From Actinomycetes bacterium (GTDB lineage Bacteria; Actinomycetota; Actinomycetes; Nanopelagicales; Nanopelagicaceae), in contig CAKKQM010000004.1 of the NCBI GenBank assembly GCA_919902125.1, positions 1 through 42,848 of the forward strand: a stretch of 42,848 nt of DNA, given 5' to 3'. Below are positions 19,566 through 28,748 of the stretch, in pieces (the stretch's first letter is position 1; each line of letters begins with the position of its first letter). Under the pieces are notes generated by a model. The model ran no database searches. It was given only the letters and a program-made list of their open reading frames with translations, and was not told where the DNA came from. The translations under genes were made by a program, and so were the position numbers.

Positions 19566-21416
19566 ATCCTGACGGGCATAAAGATCTGCGTATAGACCTT
19601 CTGCGCTTACCAATTCTGCGTGAGTACCACGTTCTACAATCGAACCATTTTCCATCACCAATATTTGATCGGCTTCCATAATAGTACTTAGACGATGAGC
19701 GATAACAATACTTGTGCGGCCTTTCAGCGCCACATGCAGAGCCTCATGTACTATTGCCTCGTTCTCTGAATCCAAATGTGCTGTTGCTTCATCCAGAATA
19801 ACTACAGATGGAGACTTGAGAAGGAGCCGAGCAATTGCTAGACGTTGCTTTTCTCCGCCCGACAAACGATAACCGCGTTCACCGACCATCGTCTCTAATC
19901 CATTTGGCAAGGAATCCACCAAAGACCAGATACGGGCTGCCTCACATGCAGTTTTCATCTCCTCCACTGTCGCATCAGGTTTTGCGTACCGAAGATTCTC
20001 TGCAATCGTCTCGTGAAAAAGATGGGCATCTTGCATAACGATACCTATCGATCGCCGTAAACTTTCGATAGTTAAATCGCGAATATCAACGCCGCCGACC
20101 AAGATTGCTCCGCTTGTAACGTCATACAATCGTGGAATCAACGCGCTAATTGTTGTCTTACCTGCCCCTGATGGGCCCACCACCGCTGTCATGGTTCCTG
20201 GGTTGGCTATAAAAGAAATATTTCTAAGCACATCTCCGCTTTGGACTGTTTCGGGTTTGGCGGCCGATTCCAATGAAGCTAGAGAGATCTCTTCCGCGCG
20301 TGGGTATGCAAACCCAACGTTTCGAAACTCAACACTAGGGTTTGGATCCGTCAAAATTTGCGCGCCTGGTCGGTCTTGCACCATCGGTTGCAGATCCAAC
20401 ACTTCAAAAACGCGTTCAAACGAAACTAGCGCAGTCATAACGTCAATGCGAACATTAGATAACGCAGTCAAGGGGCCATAAAGCCGCGAAAGCAGAGCCG
20501 TGATCGCTAGCAATGTTCCAATCGAAACCGCTCCAGAGATTGCCAGGTGCCCACCGATACCGTAAGCAAAAGCGGTGGCAACGGCAGCAACGCTAGTAAG
20601 GGCGACAAAGAACAATCGATTGAGCAGGGCCATGGAAATCCCAATATCTGCCACCCGTCTTGCACGAGATGAGAAATGTTCACTCTCCCGTTTTGGTTCT
20701 CCATAGAGAGCAACCAACATCGCTCCTGAAACATTGAAGCGTTCGGTCATCGTGCTAGACATCTCTGCATTAAGTTGGAACGATTGGCGCGTCAACTTCT
20801 GCAACTTTCTGCCCACCCACTTAGTCGGTAACAAAAACAGAGGTAACAGAACTAGCGACACCACTGTAATCTGCCAGGAAAGAACCAACATGGTTATAAC
20901 CACAAGAACCAGGCTGACTACATTACTAACTACGCCAGAGAGTGTCGCCGTAAATGCTTGCTGAGCACCGATAACATCAGAATTAATTCGTGAAATAAGG
21001 GCACCAGTTTGAGTACGGGTGAAGAAAGCAATCGACTGCCGTTGCACGTGCGCAAAAACCAACGATCGTAGATCGTAGATGAGCCCTTCACCGATTCTGG
21101 ATGAAAACCAACGCCCTACAATGCTCATCAGAGAATCCGCTACTGCCAGAAGACCCACAAATATTGCAAGACGAGTAACCAGAGCGCCATTGCGAGGAAT
21201 AACGCCATCGTCAATTAATCGGCGTAACAAGAGTGGCGTTGCGATAACCAGTACAGCATCAATAACAACAGTGACGAGGAAAAAAACGATCTGCCATTGA
21301 TACGGTTTGGCAAAAGTACTAATACGACGAATTGTGCCGGCTTTAAGTTTCTGATTTTTAACGGATGGATCCGCCATCATCGAACGAAAGGAGGTCCAAC
21401 CGGCATGCGTTGACAT
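19548..21416 (-). CDS. ABC exporter, fused TM-ATPase
   Basis: 622 aa; TM domain then GPSGAGKTT (Walker A), LSGGEKQRLAIARLLLKSPSVVILDEATAHLD. Confidence 0.95.
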   Translation of the reverse strand: MSTHAGWTSFRSMMADPSVKNQKLKAGTIRRISTFAKPYQWQIVFFLVTVVIDAVLVIATPLLLRRLIDDGVIPRNGALVTRLAIFVGLLAVADSLMSIVGRWFSSRIGEGLIYDLRSLVFAHVQRQSIAFFTRTQTGALISRINSDVIGAQQAFTATLSGVVSNVVSLVLVVITMLVLSWQITVVSLVLLPLFLLPTKWVGRKLQKLTRQSFQLNAEMSSTMTERFNVSGAMLVALYGEPKRESEHFSSRARRVADIGISMALLNRLFFVALTSVAAVATAFAYGIGGHLAISGAVSIGTLLAITALLSRLYGPLTALSNVRIDVMTALVSFERVFEVLDLQPMVQDRPGAQILTDPNPSVEFRNVGFAYPRAEEISLASLESAAKPETVQSGDVLRNISFIANPGTMTAVVGPSGAGKTTISALIPRLYDVTSGAILVGGVDIRDLTIESLRRSIGIVMQDAHLFHETIAENLRYAKPDATVEEMKTACEAARIWSLVDSLPNGLETMVGERGYRLSGGEKQRLAIARLLLKSPSVVILDEATAHLDSENEAIVHEALHVALKGRTSIVIAHRLSTIMEADQILVMENGSIVERGTHAELVSAEGLYADLYARQDLSGPA

Positions 21417-21419
21417 GAA

Positions 21420-21731
21420 TTAGACCGTGAATCCGAGGGCGCGGAGCTGTTCCCTTCCGTCATCGGTGATTTTGTCGGGACCCCATGGTGGCATCCATAC
21501 CCAATTGATCCGAACATCACTAGTCAAGGGAGAAAGCGCCTGACGAGTCTGGTCTTCAATCACATCTTGTAGTGGACAAGCAGCAGATGTAAGGGTCATA
21601 TTCAAAACTGCGATATTGCTTTCATCGACCATAACGTCATAAACAAGCCCCAGGTCAACAACATTGATACCAAGTTCCGGGTCAACAACATCTTTCATCG
21701 CCTCAGTAATATCGTCAATCTTTGCAACCAT
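21420..21731 (-). CDS. MIP18/DUF59 (SufT-like) metal-sulfur cluster assembly factor
   Basis: 103 aa; DVVDPELGINVVDLGLVYDV, TLTSAACPLQD, VWMPPWGPDKIT. Confidence 0.92.
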   Translation of the reverse strand: MVAKIDDITEAMKDVVDPELGINVVDLGLVYDVMVDESNIAVLNMTLTSAACPLQDVIEDQTRQALSPLTSDVRINWVWMPPWGPDKITDDGREQLRALGFTV

Positions 21732-21767
21732 TTTTTTCAGCCCCCGTTTACCTATTAAGTCTACTAA

Positions 21768-22205
21768 CTATCTACCCTGAACCTGCATTGCCGCATCCTT
21801 AAATGCCATCCAGCCCAGCAGCGCGCACTTGATGCGCGCTGGATATTTGGAGACGCCTGCAAAAGCCACAGCATCTTCCAAAACACCCTCATCGCCCTTC
21901 TGAGTTCCTTTGCTCTGCATCAATGACAAAAATGAATCCATAATCAGGGCGGCCTCATCCAGGGTCTTGCCATTGAGAAGACCCGCCATCATCGAGACAC
22001 TCGCCATCGATATCGCACATCCAATCCCCTCCCACGATAGGTCGGCTATACGCCCACCGTGGAGCGTCAGATTCAATGTGATTTCATCCCCACAACTCAA
22101 GTTAACGTGATGAACCTGCACATCCTTCTGCGGCGACAATCCCTTATGTTCTGGATGCTTGTAATGATCAAGGATTACTTCTTGATAAAGATTATCTAGT
22201 TGCAT
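21768..22205 (-). CDS. sufU: SUF/NIF-type iron-sulfur scaffold or sulfur-transfer protein
   Basis: 145 aa; LDHYKHPEHKG, LSCGDEITL, GIGCAISMASVSMM. Confidence 0.94.
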   Translation of the reverse strand: MQLDNLYQEVILDHYKHPEHKGLSPQKDVQVHHVNLSCGDEITLNLTLHGGRIADLSWEGIGCAISMASVSMMAGLLNGKTLDEAALIMDSFLSLMQSKGTQKGDEGVLEDAVAFAGVSKYPARIKCALLGWMAFKDAAMQVQGR

Positions 22206-23455
22206 TAGCCCCTCGCAAAATATTTCGAAGCAGCGGCCACACCCGTAAGGAGTGCATCGATATCTGCCTCATCGTTATAGAGATAGATAGATGCGCGAGT
22301 GGTGGCCACTACACCCAGTTTTCGATTGAGGGGCCACGCGCAATGATGACCAGTCCTTACCGCAATACCTTGCGCGTCTAAGAACTGCCCGAGATCGTGT
22401 GGGTGAATATTTGCCATAGTAAATGAGACAACTCCCCCACGCATGGTCAGATCGGCTGGGCCGATAATTCGCACCCCTGACATTTCTTGCAAGCCATTGA
22501 TCAATTGCTCCGTTAGCGCCATTTCATGGACGTGAATATCGGGCAGACCAATTTTTTGGAGATACTCCAGTGCGGCTCCTAACCCAACTGCCTGCGCCAT
22601 ATTCGGAACTCCCGCTTCAAATTTGCGCGGCGCAGAAGCCCACGTTGAATTAGTCATAGTCACTGTTTCGATCATCGAACCACCATAAAGAAATGGCGGT
22701 AACTCGTTTAACAATTCACTTCTGCCCCAGAGAATGCCAACCCCTGTTGGGCCCAGGCTTTTATGTCCTGAGAAGGCTAGAAAATCCACACCCAATCCCT
22801 TTACATCAATGGGCATATGTGGGACTGATTGACAGGCATCAAGAATGACGATCGCACCAACTTCATGCGCCCGCGCCACGATTGCATCCAATGGATTTAT
22901 GGTGCCTAAGACATTGGATTGATGTGTCAACGCAACCACTTTAGTTTTCACAGTAATAACAGAATCGATATCAGATAGATCAAGTCGACCTGATTCGTCA
23001 ACACTAAACCAAGCCAGTTCAGCGCCAGTCCGTTTAGCCAATTCTTGCCATGGAATCAGATTGGCATGATGCTCCATCTCGGTAACCACAATTCGATCAC
23101 CGGGTTGAAGATGAAAACGATTTCCCGAATACGCATTGCCAAATGCATATGCCAGAAGATTAAGGCTCTCGGTAGCGCTCTTCGTGAAAATGATTTCATC
23201 ACTCGCAGCACCTAGAAATTGCGCGACTATCCCCCTGGCTCCCTCGTAGGCATCTGTAGCTTCCTCCGCAAGTTGATGTGCCCCACGGTGGACGGCAGCA
23301 TTGTGGAGACGATAGAAATTGGATTCCGCCTCTATGACGACGTTAGGTTTCTGGCTAGTGGCACCGCTATCTAAGTAGACCAACCGTTTGCCTTCCCGGA
23401 TAGTGCGCTCAAAGATCGGGAAGTCCTCCCGAATCTGAGTGGCATTGAATGTCAT
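22205..23455 (-). CDS. sufS: Cysteine desulfurase
   Basis: 416 aa; YLDSGATSQKPNVVI, FSGHKSLGPTGVGILWG, VRTGHHCAWPLNR. Confidence 0.96.
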   Translation of the reverse strand: MTFNATQIREDFPIFERTIREGKRLVYLDSGATSQKPNVVIEAESNFYRLHNAAVHRGAHQLAEEATDAYEGARGIVAQFLGAASDEIIFTKSATESLNLLAYAFGNAYSGNRFHLQPGDRIVVTEMEHHANLIPWQELAKRTGAELAWFSVDESGRLDLSDIDSVITVKTKVVALTHQSNVLGTINPLDAIVARAHEVGAIVILDACQSVPHMPIDVKGLGVDFLAFSGHKSLGPTGVGILWGRSELLNELPPFLYGGSMIETVTMTNSTWASAPRKFEAGVPNMAQAVGLGAALEYLQKIGLPDIHVHEMALTEQLINGLQEMSGVRIIGPADLTMRGGVVSFTMANIHPHDLGQFLDAQGIAVRTGHHCAWPLNRKLGVVATTRASIYLYNDEADIDALLTGVAAASKYFARG

Positions 23456-23473
23456 AGGAATATGAGTTACCGG

Positions 23474-24226
23474 TTAGCTTCCGACGTACTCTGCATACCC
23501 TTCGGCCTCTAACTTATCTGCCAATTCAGGACCACCCTCTTCAACAACGCGACCATTTGCAAAAACATGAACGAAATCAGGTTTGATGTAACGCAGAATT
23601 CGCGTGTAGTGCGTAATCAACAATATTCCTAAATCGTTTGCCGCCTTGGCACGGTTAACTCCTTCGGAAACAATACGTAACGCATCGACATCTAGACCTG
23701 AATCCGTCTCATCGAGAATCGCGATCTTTGGCTTAAGCAATTCCAACTGCATAATTTCGTGACGCTTCTTCTCTCCACCTGAGAATCCTTCGTTCACGTT
23801 ACGTTCGGAGAAAGATGGGTCCATGTTCAGGGCGCTCATCGCCGCTTTAACTTCGCCTACCCACGTCCGTAATTTTGGCGCCTCGCCGCGAAGAGCGGTT
23901 GCGGCAGTACGTAAGAAATTAGAGACAGAGACTCCTGGTACCTCTACGGGATACTGCATCGCCAAGAAAAGTCCTGCTTTGGCACGTTGATCCACCGTCA
24001 TCTCAAGAACATTGGCACCATCAAGAGTGATACTTCCTCCAGTGACCCTGTACTTGGGATGACCAGCAATCGAATACGCAAGAGTTGATTTGCCAGAACC
24101 GTTAGGCCCCATGACTGCATGTGTCTGGCCCGAACGGATCGTTAGATCGACGCCGCGGAGAATCTCAATTGGTCCCTTCTCGGTGATAACCGATACTTCT
24201 AGACCGCGGATATCCAATGTGCTCAT
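23474..24226 (-). CDS. sufC: Fe-S cluster assembly ATPase SufC
   Basis: Start chosen at MSTLDIRGLEVSV; GPNGSGKSTLAYSIAGHPKY, FSGGEKKRHEIMQ. Confidence 0.95.
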   Translation of the reverse strand: MSTLDIRGLEVSVITEKGPIEILRGVDLTIRSGQTHAVMGPNGSGKSTLAYSIAGHPKYRVTGGSITLDGANVLEMTVDQRAKAGLFLAMQYPVEVPGVSVSNFLRTAATALRGEAPKLRTWVGEVKAAMSALNMDPSFSERNVNEGFSGGEKKRHEIMQLELLKPKIAILDETDSGLDVDALRIVSEGVNRAKAANDLGILLITHYTRILRYIKPDFVHVFANGRVVEEGGPELADKLEAEGYAEYVGS

Positions 24227-24254
24227 CTTCTCCTCTTTCCTTTTCGGGCAAAAA

Positions 24255-24551
24255 TCAAATCTCAATCGTGACGGAATCTCCGTCAACATGCACTGCATAG
24301 GTTTTTAAACTTTCCGTTGCAGGTGGCGTCAATGCCTCACCGCTACGTAGATCGAATTGCGCGCCATGTAGCCAGCATTCGATTTTGAAACCAGTGACAT
24401 CGCCTTCTGTTAGAGATGCCTCCGCGTGCGTGCAAGTATCTGCCACCGCAAATACTTCTTGCCCAACGCGAGTCACGCAGAGTGCTTGACCATTCTTTTC
24501 CAAACGCACGGGTTTGTTTTCTTGCAATTGCGCCAATGAGAGATCCGACAT
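24255..24551 (-). CDS. Rieske-type non-heme ferredoxin
   Basis: 98 aa; CTHAEASLTEGDV and CWLHGAQFDLRSGEALTPPAT. Confidence 0.93.
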   Translation of the reverse strand: MSDLSLAQLQENKPVRLEKNGQALCVTRVGQEVFAVADTCTHAEASLTEGDVTGFKIECWLHGAQFDLRSGEALTPPATESLKTYAVHVDGDSVTIEI

Positions 24552-24554
24552 AAC

Positions 24555-25646
24555 TTATTGACCAGCCTTGGAAAGTTCGTCATCTATCCGTGTCATCAAT
24601 CGTTCTTCGATCTCTTCACTTTGAATTTGCGAGATGATCTCGGCGAAGAAACCACGCACAACCAGGCGACGCGCCTCATCCAGCGGGATGCCGCGCGACA
24701 TCAAATAGAAAAGTTGCTCATCATCAAAACGACCAGTGGTGCTTGCGTGGCCCGCGCCAACGATTTCACCAGTTTCGATCTCTAGGTTCGGGACAGAATC
24801 TGCCCGAGCTCCGTCGCTGAGCAATAAGTTACGGTTGAGTTCATAAGTATCGGTACCTTCGGCAGCGGCGCGGATGAAAACGTCCCCAATCCAGACGGTA
24901 TGTGCTTGGTCTCCCGCAAGGGCGCCTTTGTAGTTGACCCGCGATCTGGCACGGGGAACTCCATGCTCAATATCTATCCGGTGCTCGAAATGCTGCCCTG
25001 CGGTTGCAAAATAAACACCCAACAACTCTGCGGAAGCTCCAGGTGCGCTAAATTCAACGGTCGGCAGCAGACGCACGAGAGAGCCTCCGACGGTGACAGT
25101 GATCGACACGAATGAAGCATCCTTATCGATGATTGCATGGTGTCGCGCAGCGTGGACTGAACCAGCGCTCCACTCCTGCAAAGTAACGAACTTCAGGTGC
25201 GAACCGGGAGCTAGCAAGATTTCGACATCTTCGCCGAGGATTGCCTCGCCTGAATTTTCAACGATAATTGTTGCTCGCGCATGAGCCCCAAGAGCAATAC
25301 GCACTCGCGAAAGTTCTGCGCCAATCAAACCCCCCGAGGTTCGATTAAGAAAGATCGGTTCGGGAACTTGCGTATTCGCTGCAATCTCTAAAAGAACCAC
25401 ATCAGTTGATTCGGCATGAACCCGTTGGACAACAACGTCCTGAGATGTGGATTCAATCGAAACTAACTCGCGCGAAAGACGTGAAAACCTTACGCCAGCA
25501 GGAGTTGCACCTTTAAGAGCCAGAGATTTCCGGTCGACAATAGCGACCGAACCATCGTGCAGACCGGCAAGACGATTAAGTGGCGTAAAACGCCAAGCCT
25601 CTTCTCTGCCTGTTGGTGTTAAGTAATTAGTGGTGAGAACCGACAT
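24555..25646 (-). CDS. sufD: Fe-S cluster assembly protein SufD
   Basis: 363 aa; [36 protein letters not shown]. Confidence 0.94.
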   Translation of the reverse strand: MSVLTTNYLTPTGREEAWRFTPLNRLAGLHDGSVAIVDRKSLALKGATPAGVRFSRLSRELVSIESTSQDVVVQRVHAESTDVVLLEIAANTQVPEPIFLNRTSGGLIGAELSRVRIALGAHARATIIVENSGEAILGEDVEILLAPGSHLKFVTLQEWSAGSVHAARHHAIIDKDASFVSITVTVGGSLVRLLPTVEFSAPGASAELLGVYFATAGQHFEHRIDIEHGVPRARSRVNYKGALAGDQAHTVWIGDVFIRAAAEGTDTYELNRNLLLSDGARADSVPNLEIETGEIVGAGHASTTGRFDDEQLFYLMSRGIPLDEARRLVVRGFFAEIISQIQSEEIEERLMTRIDDELSKAGQ

Positions 25647-27055
25647 TAACCGACCGCACCTTCCATCTGAAGTTCAATGAGGCGATTGAGTTCGAGGGCA
25701 TATTCCATTGGCAATTCGCGCGCAATCGGTTCAATAAATCCACGGACAATCATGGCCATAGCTTCATCTTCGGAAAGTCCGCGAGACATCAAGTAGAAGA
25801 GTTGATCATCACTGATCTTTGAAACTGTTGCTTCGTGACCCATTGAAACATTGTCTTCGCGAATATCAACGTATGGATAGGTATCAGAGCGCGAAATAGT
25901 GTCGACCAAAAGTGCATCACATTTAACCGTGCTCTTGGAATGATGAGCACCTTCCTGTATCTGCACTAGTCCACGATAGGAAGTACGGCCACCACCACGT
26001 GCTACAGATTTAGAGATAATTGTTGATGAAGTGTATGGCGCGGCATGAACCATCTTCGCTCCTGCATCTTGATGCTGGCCTCCGCCTGCGAAAGCTATCG
26101 ATAAAGTTTCACCTTTGGAATGAGGTCCCATTAGGAAGACTGCTGGATACTTCATAGTGACCTTGGACCCAATATTTCCATCAATCCATTCCATGGTCGC
26201 ACCCTCTGCACAGGTGGCGCGTTTTGTCACCAAGTTGTAAACGTTGTTCGACCAATTCTGAATCGTCGTGTAACGGACGCGGGCGCCCTTTTTTACAATG
26301 ATTTCAACCACAGCTGAATGCAATGAGTCTGACGAATAGATCGGTGCAGTACAACCTTCTACATAGTGGATATATGAATCTTCGTCGGCGATAATGAGGG
26401 TGCGCTCAAACTGGCCCATATTCTCGGTATTAATGCGGAAATAGGCCTGCAACGGAATATCAACATGCACGCCCTTAGGAACATAAATAAATGAACCGCC
26501 CGACCAGACAGAGGTATTGAGGGCAGCAAACTTATTGTCACCAACCGGAATAACACTTGCGAAATACTCTTTAAAAAGTTCCGGGTGCTGTTTCAGTGCC
26601 GAATCGGTATCGAGAAAGATAACGCCCTGTTTTGCAAGATCTTCGCGGATCGAGTGATAAACAACCTCTGACTCATACTGTGCGGCTACACCTGAAACCA
26701 AACGTTGCTTTTCGGCTTCTGGAATTCCTAAACGGTCATAGGTATTTTTGATTTCGTCAGGCAAGTCATCCCATGTCGTTGCTTGTTTTTCGGTGGAACG
26801 GACAAAGTATTTAATGGTATCGAAGAAAATTCCTGAGAGATCTGAGCCCCACGAAGGCATCGGTTTCTTTTCAAAGAGGGCAAGACCTTTGAGTCGCATA
26901 TCCAACATCCACTGTGGTTCAGATTTCTTGGAAGAGATATCGCGCACAACCTCTTCATTAAGTCCACGACGCGAATTGGCACCAGCAACATCGCTATCTG
27001 ACCAACCGTATTCATACTTTCCTAAACCCTCAAGTTCTGGATGCGCGATCGTCAT
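25646..27055 (-). CDS. sufB: Fe-S cluster assembly protein SufB
   Basis: 469 aa; [62 protein letters not shown]. Confidence 0.97.
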   Translation of the reverse strand: MTIAHPELEGLGKYEYGWSDSDVAGANSRRGLNEEVVRDISSKKSEPQWMLDMRLKGLALFEKKPMPSWGSDLSGIFFDTIKYFVRSTEKQATTWDDLPDEIKNTYDRLGIPEAEKQRLVSGVAAQYESEVVYHSIREDLAKQGVIFLDTDSALKQHPELFKEYFASVIPVGDNKFAALNTSVWSGGSFIYVPKGVHVDIPLQAYFRINTENMGQFERTLIIADEDSYIHYVEGCTAPIYSSDSLHSAVVEIIVKKGARVRYTTIQNWSNNVYNLVTKRATCAEGATMEWIDGNIGSKVTMKYPAVFLMGPHSKGETLSIAFAGGGQHQDAGAKMVHAAPYTSSTIISKSVARGGGRTSYRGLVQIQEGAHHSKSTVKCDALLVDTISRSDTYPYVDIREDNVSMGHEATVSKISDDQLFYLMSRGLSEDEAMAMIVRGFIEPIARELPMEYALELNRLIELQMEGAVG

Positions 27056-27753
27056 CTTTTCCCTCCCGTAGATGCAGCAAATACTGGCGTGAGATTCGGA
27101 ATGTATGTTGTGCAGACGCCATCGCCATGAGCAATGGTGGCTAAGCGTTGAACATGTGTACCGAGCAAGCGTGAGAACGCTTCTGTTTCAGTTTCACATA
27201 ACTGTGGAAATTCGGCGGCGACATGTGCGATAGGACAGTGATGCTGACAGAGTTCATCTCCATGCTCGCGGTGTAGAACGCTGCCTGCATAACCCTGTGC
27301 ACTCAGAGCAGTTGCTAAAGCTTCTGGCCTATCAGAGGGATTTGTTACGCCCTTCATAGCAAGTGAGAGCGTCCGTTCCATATCCTGCGCACGCGTAGTT
27401 GCAAAGGCGGCCAAGGAATGCTCTCCCATCTGCGCAGCCAGAAACTTTAAAGCAGCAACCGCTAAGTCATCGTAAGAGTGTTCAAATTTCTCACGCCCGC
27501 CATCGGTCATAATAAAAACTTTGGAAGGTCGGCCACGTCCACGCGTAAGAGCGGCATGCGGCTGACGGGCTTCAAGAATGCCATCAGCCACGAGGGCATC
27601 TAAATGGCGGCGAATCCCAGCCGGAGTGAGACCTAAACGGTGCGCCAGAACGACTGCACTGCTAGGGCCATTTTCTAAGATTGAGCGGGCAACCAGGTCG
27701 CGGGTACGAGGATCATCTGAGATTTCCCCCAGTATCATCGCTCCAGTCTTTTT
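27052..27753 (-). CDS. sufR: SufR-type [Fe-S] transcriptional regulator; exact start uncertain
   Basis: N-terminal HTH ([31 protein letters not shown]) and C-terminal cysteines ([17 protein letters not shown]...GDGVCTTY); ATGA overlap with sufB. Confidence 0.85.
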   Translation of the reverse strand, partial: KKTGAMILGEISDDPRTRDLVARSILENGPSSAVVLAHRLGLTPAGIRRHLDALVADGILEARQPHAALTRGRGRPSKVFIMTDGGREKFEHSYDDLAVAALKFLAAQMGEHSLAAFATTRAQDMERTLSLAMKGVTNPSDRPEALATALSAQGYAGSVLHREHGDELCQHHCPIAHVAAEFPQLCETETEAFSRLLGTHVQRLATIAHGDGVCTTYIPNLTPVFAASTGGKR

Positions 27754-27767
27754 CACAACAATAGTGT
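27753..27767 (-). promoter_or_regulatory. SufR-like operator
   Basis: Minus strand ACACT-ATTGT-TGTGA, at the start of the regulator gene. Confidence 0.5.
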
Positions 27768-27879
27768 GTCCTAATTCCCTCTTATGCGCCAATCCTGGGG
27801 ACCGCCCGGTTGAGCACCACATCGCTGGAGCCATTCGGCTTGCCTCTTTCTTCAGCGACGAAGACCTAGGCTAACGCCC

Positions 27880-28740
27880 ATGATCCGACTGCGCTTAGAG
27901 CGTGCCCTCTCGCCGATCCTGGGCCTGCTTCTCTTCTTACAGGCAGGAATTATTGTTACCGGAGGTGCCGTTCGGCTAACTGGTTCGGGCCTTGGTTGCC
28001 CGACCTGGCCAGAGTGCACAGCGGGCTCGTACACGCCCATCCCAGATCAGGTTGAAGGGCAGATCCATGCCTGGATTGAATTCGGTAATCGCCTATTTAC
28101 TTTCGCCCTCGTCTTCGTAGCTCTTGGTGCGCTGGGCGCTGTTCTTGTTCTGCAAAGAAGAGATATACGCGCTCTGGCAATAGGACAGGTGGCAGGAATT
28201 TTCGCGCAAATTCCCCTGGGGGGAATTACAGTGCTAACTCGACTCAATCCAATTGCTGTTGCATCGCATTTTCTACTATCGATTATATTGATCGCCGCTG
28301 GAACATCGCTCTACGAGCGCCGAAAGCCTCTCGCTCTCATTGCACCTGAAGTCAGAATGGGAAACTGGCTCCTTGCACGATTCCATCTTGTGTTAGCGGC
28401 GATCGTGATTATCGTTGGAACGGTTGTCACCGGTAGCGGGCCGCATGCTGGTGATGCTTCTGCTCCGCGCTTCCATATTAAAATACAGACGATTGCATGG
28501 ATCCATGCTGATCTAGTGATTGCACTTGGCTTGGTGACAATTGCTCTCTATCTGCTATCTGCACAACGATCTCTTCTTAGAAAGCGGATACTTATTTTTG
28601 CCTTCATTGCCCTCCTGCAAGGCGGCATTGGTTTTCTTCAGTATTATCAAGGCTTGCCGGAATTACTTGTTGGCGCACATCTCCTAGGAGCGACACTGGT
28701 ATGGATTAGTGCCTGGCGAATTCATCTGGCAGCTAAGTGA
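27880..28740 (+). CDS. ctaA: Heme A synthase (COX15/CtaA)
   Basis: 286 aa polytopic; VTGGAVRLTGSGLGCPTWPECTAGSYTP, GSGPHAGD, conserved His in TM helices. Confidence 0.92.
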   Translation: MIRLRLERALSPILGLLLFLQAGIIVTGGAVRLTGSGLGCPTWPECTAGSYTPIPDQVEGQIHAWIEFGNRLFTFALVFVALGALGAVLVLQRRDIRALAIGQVAGIFAQIPLGGITVLTRLNPIAVASHFLLSIILIAAGTSLYERRKPLALIAPEVRMGNWLLARFHLVLAAIVIIVGTVVTGSGPHAGDASAPRFHIKIQTIAWIHADLVIALGLVTIALYLLSAQRSLLRKRILIFAFIALLQGGIGFLQYYQGLPELLVGAHLLGATLVWISAWRIHLAAK

Positions 28741-28748
28741 GGGAAGAA

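Noticed and set aside
21388-21396. Perfect AAAGGAGGT on the plus strand, like an antisense SD or a 16S 3'-end remnant
   Set aside because: It is the complement of coding sequence at the N-terminus of the ABC exporter (GWTSFRSM); no ORF follows it.
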